DNA of 64,000 nt. Source: Mesorhizobium sp. L-2-11 (GTDB lineage: Bacteria; Pseudomonadota; Alphaproteobacteria; Rhizobiales; Rhizobiaceae). The notes under the pieces are model-generated. The model was not told the DNA's origin, did not search any database, and saw only the letters and a list, made by a program, of their open reading frames with translations. Location: NCBI RefSeq assembly GCF_016756595.1, contig NZ_AP023257.1, forward strand, positions 6,030,001 through 6,094,000, in the 5' to 3' direction. Position numbers and translations under genes: made by a program. Numbering within the stretch: the first letter of the stretch is position 1; every line of letters begins with the position of its first letter. Below, one piece after another: positions 52,396 to 62,081 of this stretch.

Positions 52396-52690
52396 TGCCC
52401 AAAGTCGGGCTCCCGCTGGAGCGCGTCAACCTGGAAGCGTGCTCGCTGACGGCCTGGCCTCACGACGGATTGCGCGCCGAAGGCCAGCCGGTGCATGTCA
52501 AGAGCTGGCAATGCCGGCTCTGGCGTTCTCTCTCACCGCCACCCGGTGCTGAACGAAATGCGCAGCATCGAGAATATGGTCCGGACGATCCTGCGGGAGG
52601 CCTGTATCAACTGGGCACGCGGTCGCGAACCACCATCGCCGGTCGTGTGCAGGAGCTGGCCGGCGCTGACGCCGAGGTGCTGGAAATAAC
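52395..52690 (+). pseudogene. IS110-family transposase fragment
   Basis: Plus-strand frames read KVGLPLERVNLEACSLTAWP and HDGLRAEGQPVHVKSW, then in another frame EMRSIENMVRTILREACINW and RVQELAGADAEVLEITG. This matches the N-terminal DEDD-side and the middle of IS110-type transposases. Broken by frame changes and missing both ends. Confidence 0.65.
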
Positions 52691-52771
52691 CGGTCGCTGA
52701 CCAAGGTGTGTCGGGCGGTGCATGTGCACAGCTAGCGCGACCGCGCCAACGCACTCAGGTCCGGACTTCCT

Positions 52772-53269
52772 TTAAAACGCAAGCGACAGGTCGAGATTGT
52801 GCTGCACCATCTGATTCCCAGGCTCTGTCTCGAGAGCTTGCCGATACAGCACCTGTGCCGCGTCATGCCGCCCCTCAAGGTCCAAGATCACTCCCTTCGC
52901 GTTCAATGCGCGCAAATTTCCTGGGGCTGCAACCAAGAGCCTGTCCAGTACCTGAAGCGCCTCATGCGGACGCTTCTGCGCGACCAAAGCATTCGTAAGA
53001 CGGATCGCCGCATCGACATTGTCTGGGTGCTGCGTCAACTCATCCCGCAGAGCCCGCTCTTGTGCATCCTGGCCGACCGCGCTCAAAATGCGTTCTCGCA
53101 TAGCCGGGTCGATTTGGTTGGCGTTGAGCAGCTCTGGGGATGACGTCTCCCTCACTGAAAGAGCAGGCTTGTCCAAGCTGGCGCAACCGCCGAGAGGCAG
53201 CATGGCGAGTACAGAGAAGAAAAGTGAGTTCCTAAATGCTCGGCCGTCTGTATTCTGGTGTGAATTCAT
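52772..53269 (-). CDS. TPR-containing lipoprotein of the T3SS cluster, Y4yS type
   Basis: 165 residues from ATG 53269 (GGA nine bases upstream; the ATG at 53308 has no ribosome site). A lipoprotein signal with lipobox LPLGGC places it in the outer envelope. TPR-like helices follow: NVDAAIRLTNALVAQKRPHE, ALQVLDRLLVAAPGNLRALN, GRHDAAQVLYRQALETEPGN. In Sinorhizobium NGR234 y4yS likewise follows rhcV. A pilotin or secretin-assembly role is possible but unproved. Confidence 0.8.
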   Translation of the reverse strand: MNSHQNTDGRAFRNSLFFSVLAMLPLGGCASLDKPALSVRETSSPELLNANQIDPAMRERILSAVGQDAQERALRDELTQHPDNVDAAIRLTNALVAQKRPHEALQVLDRLLVAAPGNLRALNAKGVILDLEGRHDAAQVLYRQALETEPGNQMVQHNLDLSLAF

Positions 53270-53329
53270 GCTTGGTTTCCAATTATCATAGAGTGCTATC
53301 ACGTTCATTCGATGGCAAACGGATTGGGT

Positions 53330-55375
53330 TTACTCTGACAGCCCACTGATCAATCCATGCGGGAATTTGACGGACCCGGCGGGTTTAACTGTAAAGTCGG
53401 AGGCGATATCTTGATAAGACAGCACGGCAACATCGATCCCGTTTCTGGTGAAAAAGCCGCGGACGAAGCGTCGGATGTCCGTTGAGGTTAAAACGACAGG
53501 GCGGGTCTGACCCGGTGCTGTGTTCGAAAGGATCTGACGTACCTGTGACAGCAGCGCTTCGCTTTGCCGGTCCTCTAGTACGAGGTGGGGTCCTGCAGCC
53601 GAATCTCGAACTGCATTGCGCATCACATCCTCACTCTGGCGTTCGACGACCAAGGCGGGCACGATGCCCTCTGTGTTGGCATAGCGGTGACAGATCTGAC
53701 GCTTCAAACCAGAACGAATATATTCCGTGAGCAGGGCAACGTTTGGCTCACGTTCGCTCCATTCCGCCAATCCTTCTAAGAGAAGGCGGGTGTGGCGGAT
53801 CGGGATTCCTTCATCCAGGAGCCGGCGCAGCACATCCGCAATCCGAGGTATTGGCGTCGTGCGCAGCACCTCCTTGACCAGATCAGAATAGTCCTTCTCC
53901 ATTCGGCCTATCAATTGTCGGGTCTCTTGAATACCGATCAATCGGGGTGCGAAACGGGTCAACGCTGTATGGAGGCGCAAGGCGAGGAATTCGCCAGGAC
54001 CGTAATGTGTGATGCCGGCACTCTTGAGAGCCGGTGCATGGCTTTGGTCGGCCACGAGTCTGTCCGTTTTTGGATCACGCCGATACGGGATACCGCTCGA
54101 TTCGATGTTCGCCACATCGTCTTTGAGCATCAGCTGGCTCGGATCAAACACACCCTGTTCAACTGGCACCCCCTCGATATCTATTCGAAACTGAGACTCC
54201 AGCAACTGCTGGTCGACAGTGACAGGGATGGGGGGAACGACAATGCCAAGATCGGCTGAAAGTAGTTGCGAAACGCGTGCAATCTCCTGCTGCAATTCGA
54301 CTTGTTCAATCGCATGCATCAGGTCTGGCGCAAGGAAGAAAGCGATCGGACATTCCTGCGCGGGCGCGGTTTGTTTTTGAGTGTCCCCTGCACTTGTGGT
54401 ATCGACAACATCGCCCTTCACAAAGCTTATCGCGGCGAAGATTGCGGCCAACACCAAAAAGACGGGCAGGGGGAAGCCAGGAACGAACCCCATCAAAACC
54501 AGGACGCAAGCTGCGACCCGCACTGGTCGCTTGCTGGCAGTGATCTGATTCACTATTTCGGTACCAAGGTTGACCCTCGCCGCCCCCGTGACACGAGTGA
54601 CGACGGTCGCCGCTGTAATTGATAGCAGCAGGGCCGGAATCTGCGATATCAATGCATCGCCTATCGTTAGCAGAGTATAGTGATGCAGCACATCGCCGAA
54701 GGACATGCCCTTCGAGAGCAGGCCGATCGATATCCCACCCAGCATGTTGATGAAGATAACCACCAGTCCGGCGATGGAATCGCCCTTCACAAACTTCATC
54801 GCGCCATCCATCGCGCCGTAAAGTTGGCTTTCCTTCTCCAATGCGGCGCGTCGCCTGCGAGATTCGTTGGCATCGATGTGGCCGTTGCGTAGCTCTGCGT
54901 CGACCGCCATTTGCTTACCCGGCAGAGCGTCGAGCGTGAAGCGCGCCGCCACTTCGGCCACGCGTTCGGCGCCCTTGGCGAGGACCATGAATTGTACCAT
55001 GGTGACGACCAGAAATATGACGAAACCGACCACGATATTGCCCGAGATCACGAAATCGCCGAACGTATGGATGATGGCGCCTGCCTCCCCCTCGGCCAGG
55101 ATCAGGCGCGTCGTTGCGACGGTGAGCGCCAGGCGGAACACCGTGGAAAGCAAAATGATGCCGGGCAAAGAGGAAAGATCAAGTGGAGTACTGACATACA
55201 GGGCAACCATCATCAGCAGGATGGCCAGTCCCATATTGAATCCTATCAGCGCGTCGACCACCACGATCGGGATAGGCATGACCATCATAGCGATAGCCAG
55301 AAGCAGCATCAACGCGACCATCAGGTCCGGGTTGGCCGGCGAACGGTTGATGAACTTACGCAGGACGTTGGCCAT
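53330..55375 (-). CDS. rhcV: T3SS export gate protein RhcV (SctV)
   Basis: 681 residues. About seven to eight N-terminal membrane helices (PDLMVALMLLLAIAMMVMPI, GLAILLMMVALYVSTPLDLS), the FHIPEP-type signature in TVFRLALTVATTRLIL, and the conserved cytoplasmic loop FTLDALPGKQMAVDAELRNG. The large C-terminal domain (from about 340) forms the nonameric ring that docks chaperone-substrate complexes. It ends about 60 bases before the Y4yS start. Confidence 0.97.
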   Translation of the reverse strand: MANVLRKFINRSPANPDLMVALMLLLAIAMMVMPIPIVVVDALIGFNMGLAILLMMVALYVSTPLDLSSLPGIILLSTVFRLALTVATTRLILAEGEAGAIIHTFGDFVISGNIVVGFVIFLVVTMVQFMVLAKGAERVAEVAARFTLDALPGKQMAVDAELRNGHIDANESRRRRAALEKESQLYGAMDGAMKFVKGDSIAGLVVIFINMLGGISIGLLSKGMSFGDVLHHYTLLTIGDALISQIPALLLSITAATVVTRVTGAARVNLGTEIVNQITASKRPVRVAACVLVLMGFVPGFPLPVFLVLAAIFAAISFVKGDVVDTTSAGDTQKQTAPAQECPIAFFLAPDLMHAIEQVELQQEIARVSQLLSADLGIVVPPIPVTVDQQLLESQFRIDIEGVPVEQGVFDPSQLMLKDDVANIESSGIPYRRDPKTDRLVADQSHAPALKSAGITHYGPGEFLALRLHTALTRFAPRLIGIQETRQLIGRMEKDYSDLVKEVLRTTPIPRIADVLRRLLDEGIPIRHTRLLLEGLAEWSEREPNVALLTEYIRSGLKRQICHRYANTEGIVPALVVERQSEDVMRNAVRDSAAGPHLVLEDRQSEALLSQVRQILSNTAPGQTRPVVLTSTDIRRFVRGFFTRNGIDVAVLSYQDIASDFTVKPAGSVKFPHGLISGLSE

Positions 55376-55613
55376 CTAGGCCCCTTTACGATCGCTTGAG
55401 AATTATTCTGCTGCTACGCAGTGAAGCGTAGCATTCGAAGTCCGAGGGCCAAGTCCCTCATTGGGCAGCCCGCGAGCAGCAGGCTGTGGCATGAGAGCCC
55501 GAATGCGCGAAGCTGGGTGGTCAGCAAGTTTTCACTCTGTCCAGGTTTGTTGTGGTACTGGGCGCGGCAGAATGGTAGCTGACCACGCAATTCTGCTTGA
55601 TAGGGCCTGCGGA

Positions 55614-56504
55614 CTAATACGGGAGAGCAGCAAGGCGGCCATTACGGCTCAGCAGCACACGACCGTCCTCGATCCTGTCGACCGTCCATCCATCATCCAG
55701 AACGGCGCCAACAAAATACTTCTCACCACCTATGACAAGATACGGTTGCGGGCCACGCCAAACGGCTTCAACTGCGATTGCGGATGGCGCCTTTTCGTCT
55801 TTTATGAGCACTCCATTGACCAGTGTCAGGGCGCCCTTGGTGCGATGATCGAACCACTGCTGGAGCTTCCGCCAACTGATGACCGATTCAGACGTGACGG
55901 TACCCTCCGCCGTCACAGTGTCCTTTGCCGAGCCGACCTTAACATTGAGTAGGCCCGCTCTATCGACTTCCTCCTGCAGCTCTTTAGCCGCTGCCTCCGC
56001 AATCTGGTCGTCGGCGCGGTGGTTGGTCCGCTTCGACTCATGATCGGCACTGGGTGAATTGGGTCTCGATGCACCACCGTCCCCATTATAGGAAAAAAAG
56101 GCTGAGAGCATACCGACCGCTAGAGAGCTGACTATCACCGTGGCCAGAACACGCATCGAGAGGCGTGGTATGCCTATCGGACCACTTGTCACTTCATCCT
56201 GCACGGACCAGAGAATGGACATCTCGCCTGCGAGAACGACGACAGGAAGTGGCACCACAACGCACTCGCCCGCGGCGATATTCCGCTTACCCTTGATGCT
56301 GAGTCCGGCCGCAAGCGCCTCGACCTCGATCGAGTTGCCAAGGAGCGTTATACGAAAATGATGCGGTGCCAATCCTTGCTCGACGAAGATCATATCGGCG
56401 TCTAAGCCGCAGCCGATTAAGCTCGTTTCGAGAGCAGTCTTACCCGTCAGCCCGCAATAGAGCCCCGACAGAACTTCGAAATCAAGAGAAACGGCGTCAT
56501 TCAA
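55614..56504 (-). CDS. rhcD: T3SS inner-membrane ring protein RhcD (SctD, Y4yQ type)
   Basis: 296 residues if started at TTG 56504 (GGGAG seven bases upstream). The longer ATG start at 56570 would put the start upstream of a perfect 26-base hairpin, which is unlikely. An FHA-like cytoplasmic domain (LDFEVLSGLYCGLTGKTALE to about 115) precedes one membrane helix (VLATVIVSSLAVGMLSAFFS) and a periplasmic ring-building domain with a BON-like end (GWTVDRIEDGRVLLSRNG). SctD forms the outer of the two inner-membrane rings. Confidence 0.85.
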   Translation of the reverse strand: MNDAVSLDFEVLSGLYCGLTGKTALETSLIGCGLDADMIFVEQGLAPHHFRITLLGNSIEVEALAAGLSIKGKRNIAAGECVVVPLPVVVLAGEMSILWSVQDEVTSGPIGIPRLSMRVLATVIVSSLAVGMLSAFFSYNGDGGASRPNSPSADHESKRTNHRADDQIAEAAAKELQEEVDRAGLLNVKVGSAKDTVTAEGTVTSESVISWRKLQQWFDHRTKGALTLVNGVLIKDEKAPSAIAVEAVWRGPQPYLVIGGEKYFVGAVLDDGWTVDRIEDGRVLLSRNGRLAALPY

Positions 56505-56528
56505 GGATGTTCTCCCGAACAAGAGAGA

Positions 56529-56554
56529 AGCCGCACGGCAATTGCCGTGCGGCT
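56529..56554 (-). terminator. Perfect 13-bp inverted repeat between nopA and rhcD (attenuator-like hairpin)
   Basis: AGCCGCACGGCAATTGCCGT followed by GCGGCT is a perfect palindrome; on the transcript a T-rich run (CTTCTCTCTTGTTC) follows. It could stop part of transcription after nopC-nopA so that pilus subunits outnumber the ring and gate proteins encoded downstream. Confidence 0.7.
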
Positions 56555-56612
56555 CATTTCGGTTCCACATCGCGCCACCTGGCGACGCGATCGGGAACCC
56601 CTGCTTCCGAAC

Positions 56613-56828
56613 CTACTGAACGCGCTCGTCGGCCGCTTTCTTGATTGTGTTGAGGTTGGTCGTAACGGTGCGCAGCTGTATACTCCTAGCCGTAGCCTCC
56701 AAGCTAGCCGCCGTTAGATCCGCGATTTGCGCCTCGAAAGCGGCTTTCCCCGCGACTCTGGTACCTACGTCTGTAGCCACCGAAGTCCCAGTGCCAGCCG
56801 CACTGGTGCCAGTACCTGCTTTACTCAT
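56613..56828 (-). CDS. nopA: NopA, T3SS pilus/needle subunit
   Basis: 71 residues, AAGGA seven bases upstream. Thr/Gly/Ser-rich start (MSKAGTGTSAAGTGTSVATD) and an amphipathic helical end (AAFEAQIADLTAASLEATAR, TTNLNTIKKAADERVQ), the size and layout of rhizobial NopA. Position between nopC and rhcD is as in other rhizobia. It is expected to polymerise into the external pilus. Confidence 0.85.
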   Translation of the reverse strand: MSKAGTGTSAAGTGTSVATDVGTRVAGKAAFEAQIADLTAASLEATARSIQLRTVTTNLNTIKKAADERVQ

Positions 56829-56896
56829 AACGTTTTCCTTCTGTTCAAACCGCGCCCGTCAGCACGGCACACACATCCTGACGCAGACCATCCACG

Positions 56897-57217
56897 TCAG
56901 GCATCCTCTTCAGTTTCTGCAATAGCCTCGTCGGCATCAGCCATGGCATCGTTCAAAATAGTTAGCGCAACGGAGTGGAGAACCGTGTCGAACGCTTCGG
57001 CTAGAGCTTGCTGATCATCCCCAGAGATAGTCTGACCGTCCACAGGATCTTTCCCGCCAACCGGCTTGTTTGGGTCATTGTTCCCGCTACCCGGTTTGTT
57101 AGGGTCATCATTCCCGCTACCCGGCTTGTCAGGTTGCTCTGGTTGGCTTTTCGGATCTCCATGCCCCCTGCGAGCTAAGGAAATGTTGCCAAATCCACTC
57201 CCAATTGCTGCGGCCAT
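56897..57217 (-). CDS. nopC: NopC-like secreted protein
   Basis: 106 residues from ATG 57217, chosen because AGGAG stands six bases upstream; the ATG at 57241 has none. It starts MAAAIGSGFGNISLARRG, then a Pro/Asp/Asn/Gly repeat (DKPGSGNDDPNKPGSGNNDP) and an acidic helical tail (LAEAFDTVLHSVALTILNDA). NopC is a small T3SS-exported protein encoded before nopA behind a tts box, as here. The Pro-Gly-Asn repeat, three units of about nine residues, is more marked than I would expect. Confidence 0.75.
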   Translation of the reverse strand: MAAAIGSGFGNISLARRGHGDPKSQPEQPDKPGSGNDDPNKPGSGNNDPNKPVGGKDPVDGQTISGDDQQALAEAFDTVLHSVALTILNDAMADADEAIAETEEDA

Positions 57218-57284
57218 CAAGTACTCCTGCATGCGTTCCATTGGCGCCGACGCCTAAAGATAATCTCATCAGGCTACGAGCAGG

Positions 57285-57302
57285 AGCTTTCGAGAACCTG
57301 AC
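57285..57302 (-). promoter_or_regulatory. tts box driving nopC-nopA-rhcD-rhcV-y4yS
   Basis: Minus strand GTCAGGTTCTCGAAAGCT differs from the consensus GTCAGCTTNTCGAAAGCT at one defined position. It lies 68 bases before the nopC start. Confidence 0.93.
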
Positions 57303-58192
57303 GAGTCTGGACAAAAAGCGGGCTACCGGAAAATAATGATCGAGCAGGGTTCGGCCTCCTGCAAAGTGGTGAAAAGTGGGTACTGCGCTTCTGCCAAAGG
57401 AATAGCGCCTGACAGGAGGCCTGACATTCTTCGAACGTAGCGGTAAATTCCGAGGCTTCGTTGCTGCGACATCATCATTTCCCAACTTTCCCACGGTGGC
57501 GGGCTGAGGGCGCGGGAGGCGAACTCCCGAGCCCCGCCTTGCCCGAACCGTCTTCTGCTACCGACCTGCGCCAAAGCGAGCGGCAGCCTCGACGGCGCAA
57601 TTGCACTTCCCGGCGATCTCACTAACATCCGGCAAACGCTGCTGATGACGCCCGCCGTGCTGTCAAATTGAGGAGAAAGGTCGTTCCCATTCATCGCGGG
57701 CCGGAAAAGTGCGAACTTGGTCGTGTGACCTGGGTGCGGTGATGCGCTCCCGCGTCCAGCTGCTGCTCCTCCTTTTTGCACCGAGGGAGCTCAGGCTCGC
57801 CGCCGAATCCAGCGAGATCCAAGGGCGTGGCTCCGCGGCGGATTGTGCGTTAATTCAGCCGATCAGAGCTCGGAAAACCGCAGAGGCAGCTCGGGTCAGC
57901 ACGGCCGGCGTCTGTCCGCTCCAAAGCTCTGCATGCCACATGCGCCGCCGCGCTTGCCGACCACAAATGACAAACCGCTCAGCGGCAGCTTAAGTGGTCT
58001 CCGTGAAATGGCGCGGATCGGCGTGAGCAACCAAATCATGCGTTCAACGTCTTGCATGAAACCCGCCGACTCCCACGAATTTTTCAGGCTAGGAATGTTA
58101 CACATAAAGGCCTCACGGAAGACCGCACTCCGATCACGTCCAAAATGGCACTAGCCCTCTTGTGTTACGGGGCGGCCACAGAGGCCCCAGGG
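57303..58192. other. 890-base gap between rhcU and the nopC promoter
   Basis: No supported gene. The minus-strand frame at 57323-57781 has no recognisable motif or ribosome site. Confidence 0.4.
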
Positions 58193-59230
58193 CTAGGCCA
58201 ATCCTGCGGCGAAGAGTGCTCTCGCCACGGGCTCGAAATATTGCATGGGAATGGGTCTGCCCAGTTGCGTTTTGCCGATGAGCTGATGCGCTAGGACATC
58301 GTTGTCGACAATTTCAAGACGTAGCGCTCGCGCCTCGCTAAGCAGGTGTGAAGCCCGCTCGCCATCGGCGCGGCAAACCAGGACGGGCACCCCGGTTTCA
58401 CCGCGGACGTAACGCAGACCGATCAGTATCGCCGTTCCTTTGAAGATCAGCGTGGCGTGATGCACACCGAGGGGAGGTTCGTCAGCTGACTCGTCACGAA
58501 TGCGACGTCGTTCACTCTTCAACTCTGGCGCCCCTTGCTGATCCTTCAGCTCGCGCGTGACTTCAGTCTTGGTCATCCTCATTTCGCGCAGAAACAACGC
58601 ACGCTGCACCAGGAGATCGATCAGGCCAGCGGCCAGAAGTGCGCCGGCGCCAATTCCGATCAGCAGTTTTGCCCCCGTAACGACAAGGCCCAAACAGCCC
58701 ATGCCGCAGAACGGCAGATAGACCATCGTCTTCCACATGCCGAGAAGGCAAAAGGAAAAGGTTGCGCCGAGAACGAATACTTTAAACAGCGTCTTCCCGA
58801 GTTCGACCATCGAACGCGCAGACGCCAAGCGCTTCAGCCCTTGAAAAGGATTAATTTTATCGAAGTTGGGCGTCATTGGCTCGAGAGAGAAAACAAATCC
58901 ACCATTGGCTAATATGCTTGCCAAAAGCACCGCCGCGACAAGCGTTCCAAGCAGCGGGCCAACAGTTGCCAAGGTGAGTTCGGCAAGCACAACCAGCGCC
59001 TGCCGGACCGCGAAGTCAAATGGCAGGTTCTGCAGCTTGTCGACAAATAGTAGCGCTTCGCGGCATTTGTCTTCGATCGCGCTGCCTCTTAGCCAAAGGT
59101 ATCCGAGACCAGCGCAAGTGCCGACCGCGCGAACGAAATCGGAGCTATGTGGCAGCTGCCCTTTTTTGCGTGCATCGTTTAGCTTTTTGGGGGTGGCGGC
59201 GTGTGTCTTCTCTTCGCTCGAGTCGCTCAT
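58193..59230 (-). CDS. rhcU: T3SS substrate-specificity switch protein RhcU (SctU), without canonical NPTH
   Basis: 345 residues. [20 protein letters not shown] start and four membrane helices ([11 protein letters not shown] cytoplasmic loop between), then the C-terminal domain. At residues 264-267, where FlhB/YscU proteins have the self-cleaving NPTH, the sequence is KGTA ([15 protein letters not shown] against VVVTNPTHYAVALRY). Start overlaps the rhcT stop (ATGA). Confidence 0.95.
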   Translation of the reverse strand: MSDSSEEKTHAATPKKLNDARKKGQLPHSSDFVRAVGTCAGLGYLWLRGSAIEDKCREALLFVDKLQNLPFDFAVRQALVVLAELTLATVGPLLGTLVAAVLLASILANGGFVFSLEPMTPNFDKINPFQGLKRLASARSMVELGKTLFKVFVLGATFSFCLLGMWKTMVYLPFCGMGCLGLVVTGAKLLIGIGAGALLAAGLIDLLVQRALFLREMRMTKTEVTRELKDQQGAPELKSERRRIRDESADEPPLGVHHATLIFKGTAILIGLRYVRGETGVPVLVCRADGERASHLLSEARALRLEIVDNDVLAHQLIGKTQLGRPIPMQYFEPVARALFAAGLA

Positions 59231-60045
59231 TTCAGCAATCTATCGAACCACTCGAGCGCGCCATTCGCTTGTGTGATCTCCAGTTTCATACCCTCTACGA
59301 GATAGCCAGCGTATGTAACCATGAGAATCGGAAAGACAAGATTCTTGATCGCCGGGGACATTTGGGTCAATTTGAATTGCGGCGCAAAGCGACGCAGTAG
59401 CATAAAGGATACATCAATCAGCGTCATAAAGAACACGACGGGCCCTGACACCAATAACGCCGTGCGCATAATCTGGTCGAGGAGCCCTAACACCTCCATT
59501 GCTCCTTGCGTGCTCAATGTAGGATAAAACTTATACACGGGCCAGATCAAATAGCTGCCATAAAGGGCGCCGATCAACGTTTCCAGCCCCCCTGATGCGA
59601 CGAAGATGGCAATCGCAGTGATCCCGAGAAAGACTCCCATGGCGGAAGCCTGACTATTCGTCGCGGGGTCGGTCGGGGCGGACGGGTTGGTGACGCCGCG
59701 TTGGTTGTCGATAAACTCACCGGCCGCCTGAAGTCCCCATAAGGGAATGCCAAGGAAGGTGCCAAGTAGTGCGCCGACAAGAACTTCCTTCAATCCGAGC
59801 AGAGCTACCTCAATCAGACGTGTTTCAGGATCCAGCGCCTGCAACGCGTCGCTGACATGTGCCAGACATGGTAATCCGAAGCCGACAGCCAGGCAGCCGC
59901 GGATCAGGCCATCGGTCTGAGAACGTGTAAATACCGGTAGGATCATCATAATGCCTATCGCGCGCGCTGCGCCAAGACCGGCTGCTACGACGAGTTCGAT
60001 AGCCGTATGCATGAGGATCTGAATCTCGGCCGGTGACGCATACAT
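59227..60045 (-). CDS. rhcT: T3SS export apparatus protein RhcT (SctT, FliR family)
   Basis: 272 residues, about six hydrophobic helices ([60 protein letters not shown]). The FIDNQRG element is conserved in SctT. It forms the cap of the export gate with RhcR and RhcS. It starts eight bases after the rhcS stop. Confidence 0.96.
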   Translation of the reverse strand: MYASPAEIQILMHTAIELVVAAGLGAARAIGIMMILPVFTRSQTDGLIRGCLAVGFGLPCLAHVSDALQALDPETRLIEVALLGLKEVLVGALLGTFLGIPLWGLQAAGEFIDNQRGVTNPSAPTDPATNSQASAMGVFLGITAIAIFVASGGLETLIGALYGSYLIWPVYKFYPTLSTQGAMEVLGLLDQIMRTALLVSGPVVFFMTLIDVSFMLLRRFAPQFKLTQMSPAIKNLVFPILMVTYAGYLVEGMKLEITQANGALEWFDRLLK

Positions 60046-60053
60046 GGCGGAGA

Positions 60054-60335
60054 CTAGTAGCTAAGTGTCATGGCGGGAAACTCGGTAAAGATCTGGTCGG
60101 TTAGCTCTATCAGCGGGGCGCTCAGCACAGGAGCAAACAAACCAATAACCGCGACAACAACCAGAAGCTTGACGGTTAGTGGCAAACTTTCATCCTGGAT
60201 CTGTGTTGCCGCCTGGATGATGCCAATGACCAAGCCAACGACCACCGATGCAATGAGCGGCGGCAGAATCCAGATCATGAATACCACCAACGATTGGCTC
60301 ATAAGAGTGACAATACTGGATTCAGCTATAATCAA
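60054..60335 (-). CDS. rhcS: T3SS export apparatus protein RhcS (SctS, FliQ family)
   Basis: 93 residues with two membrane helices ([40 protein letters not shown]) and the conserved loop [18 protein letters not shown]. It overlaps the rhcR stop by four bases. Four copies assemble in the helical gate. Confidence 0.97.
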   Translation of the reverse strand: MIIAESSIVTLMSQSLVVFMIWILPPLIASVVVGLVIGIIQAATQIQDESLPLTVKLLVVVAVIGLFAPVLSAPLIELTDQIFTEFPAMTLSY

Positions 60336-60997
60336 CCTCCCGGTATCGTGTAACTCAACACAAGCCCGTGCATCAATTTCGACCAGCCATCAATAGCGAC
60401 GAACACGAAGAGTTTGAAAGGGACAGATATAAGCGTCGGGGATACCATAGACATGCCCATCGCCATCAAAATTGTCGTCACAATAAGATCAATAACGATG
60501 AAAGGAAGATAAAGAAGAAATCCGATCTCAAACGCGCGCTTTAGCTCTGAAATTAGAAAAGATGGAACCAGAATGGACAAATCATCAACTGTGGCTTTGG
60601 CACGCATTTCCGCTGGCCAGACTTTTTCGGTAGACGAGAGGAAAAACTGTCGCTGCTCCTCATTTGTGAACTTCTTAAGATGATCACGCAGGGGCTCGCT
60701 CCCGGATTTGGCGGCGCTTACCCAGTCGTCGAACGTCTGATAATGTAGCTTCGGATCGGTCATCCGATCATAGGTCTGTTCAACAACGGGCGCGCTAAGA
60801 AACATGGTGAGGATCAATGCGACAGCGTACAGCGCTATGTTAGGTGGTATCGTCTGAGTCCCGAGCGCATTGCGCACGAGGAAAAGAACAACCGATACCT
60901 TTACAAAGGCCGTGGTCGTGACGACCACTAAAACCAGCAGACCCAGTCCGGCGGTAACTGCGAGAAGCGCCAGGATTGGCGGCTGGAGCTCAGTCAT
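60332..60997 (-). CDS. rhcR: T3SS export apparatus protein RhcR (SctR, FliP family)
   Basis: 221 residues from ATG 60997 (MTELQPPILALLAV), overlapping the rhcQ stop by eight bases; the longer frame to 61144 is a shadow of rhcQ. Motifs: KVSVVLFLVRNALGTQTIPP and LVPSFLISELKRAFEIGFLL, YLPFIVIDLIVTTILMAMGM, all diagnostic of SctR. Confidence 0.97.
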   Translation of the reverse strand: MTELQPPILALLAVTAGLGLLVLVVVTTTAFVKVSVVLFLVRNALGTQTIPPNIALYAVALILTMFLSAPVVEQTYDRMTDPKLHYQTFDDWVSAAKSGSEPLRDHLKKFTNEEQRQFFLSSTEKVWPAEMRAKATVDDLSILVPSFLISELKRAFEIGFLLYLPFIVIDLIVTTILMAMGMSMVSPTLISVPFKLFVFVAIDGWSKLMHGLVLSYTIPGG

Positions 60998-62054
60998 TGC
61001 ATCCCAACCGGCCACGGAGCCTGATGCCCAGCGTATCTCCAATGCGCACGATGTCGCCACGCCCGATACACTGACCGTTGGCAAGTATATCGACCGGATC
61101 CTGAATCGGCCGTCCAAGTTCGAAAATATGCCCTTCGCCGGCACTTCTTAATTCCCCTAGAGGAATAGGCCAGCGACCGCATTCAAAGACAAGCATGATC
61201 TCGACATCGTCGAGATCCTCCGTCGGCCCTAGTTGCGATCCAAGTTGTGTCATATGCGCATTCTCCAAAGAATAGGAACGCGGGCGGAAAGGCCCGTGCA
61301 GGACTAGCTGGTCGCCCTCAAGATCGGCGCTGGCCCACAACTGGCCCAAAGATAGGGCGATCTCGCCCCGGCCGAACGGCGCCAGGTCCGGCAACAGAGC
61401 ATCACCGGCACATGCTTTTCGAAGAATCGCCGCAGGAACGTGCAGCGTGCCGATCTCTCCTGCAACCACGATCGGGAGGTCTGAAAGTAATCCGCGCGGC
61501 TGTCGCGGTAACTGGCCAAACAGTTCGCCCAGAGCACGAAACGCAGATGGCACCAAGCCATCGAGAGGCGAGAACAGGAACAGACGACCCTTGCCACTGA
61601 CCGGGCCGAAGTCGATATCCAGTTCGAGATAAGGAGCCAGTGTCGCGGCTTCAAACACGCGCACGAGCTGCACGTTCAGCTGAGTCCTATACTCCAGTCG
61701 AGCAATAAGTGGCTCAAGTGCAAGTTCAACAATGAGTGAAGCCGTTGGCTCGGAAGGGAAAGTCAGCCCATTCTGCACTGTTGCGATGAGCCCCTCTACG
61801 AGCGACCGCGATATCGACAGCACGACCGTCTCAGCTCCGACCCTACAAATGCAGTCGAGCATTGGAATGGCGGCAAAATTCTCCTGCCAGACAAGCCCTG
61901 CCACACGCACCGACAGTGGCACGTCGTTGATCCGGGTCTGAAACGGTCCGCGCGAAGCCGCAGTGTCATTGAGCCACGAGGCGACCTCGTGGGACAGTGT
62001 CAGCGCTGGTTCCAATAGAGGGGGGCTCACCAAAGCGGCTGCCAAAAACTGCAC
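60990..62054 (-). CDS. rhcQ: T3SS cytoplasmic ring protein RhcQ (SctQ)
   Basis: 354 residues. The last 80 form a SpoA/FliN domain (LGRPIQDPVDILANGQCIGR, GDIVRIGDTLGIRL), preceded by a second weaker SpoA-like region. It builds the sorting platform beneath the gate. It starts 27 bases after y4yJ. Confidence 0.95.
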   Translation of the reverse strand: MQFLAAALVSPPLLEPALTLSHEVASWLNDTAASRGPFQTRINDVPLSVRVAGLVWQENFAAIPMLDCICRVGAETVVLSISRSLVEGLIATVQNGLTFPSEPTASLIVELALEPLIARLEYRTQLNVQLVRVFEAATLAPYLELDIDFGPVSGKGRLFLFSPLDGLVPSAFRALGELFGQLPRQPRGLLSDLPIVVAGEIGTLHVPAAILRKACAGDALLPDLAPFGRGEIALSLGQLWASADLEGDQLVLHGPFRPRSYSLENAHMTQLGSQLGPTEDLDDVEIMLVFECGRWPIPLGELRSAGEGHIFELGRPIQDPVDILANGQCIGRGDIVRIGDTLGIRLRGRLGCND

Positions 62055-62081
62055 CGTTCTGTCATTCGGAGGACCTGCAGG

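Noticed and set aside
57323..57781. 152-codon minus-strand ORF in the gap between rhcU and nopC
   Set aside because: No ribosome site, no motif, and the tts box lies just past its end; treated as non-coding.
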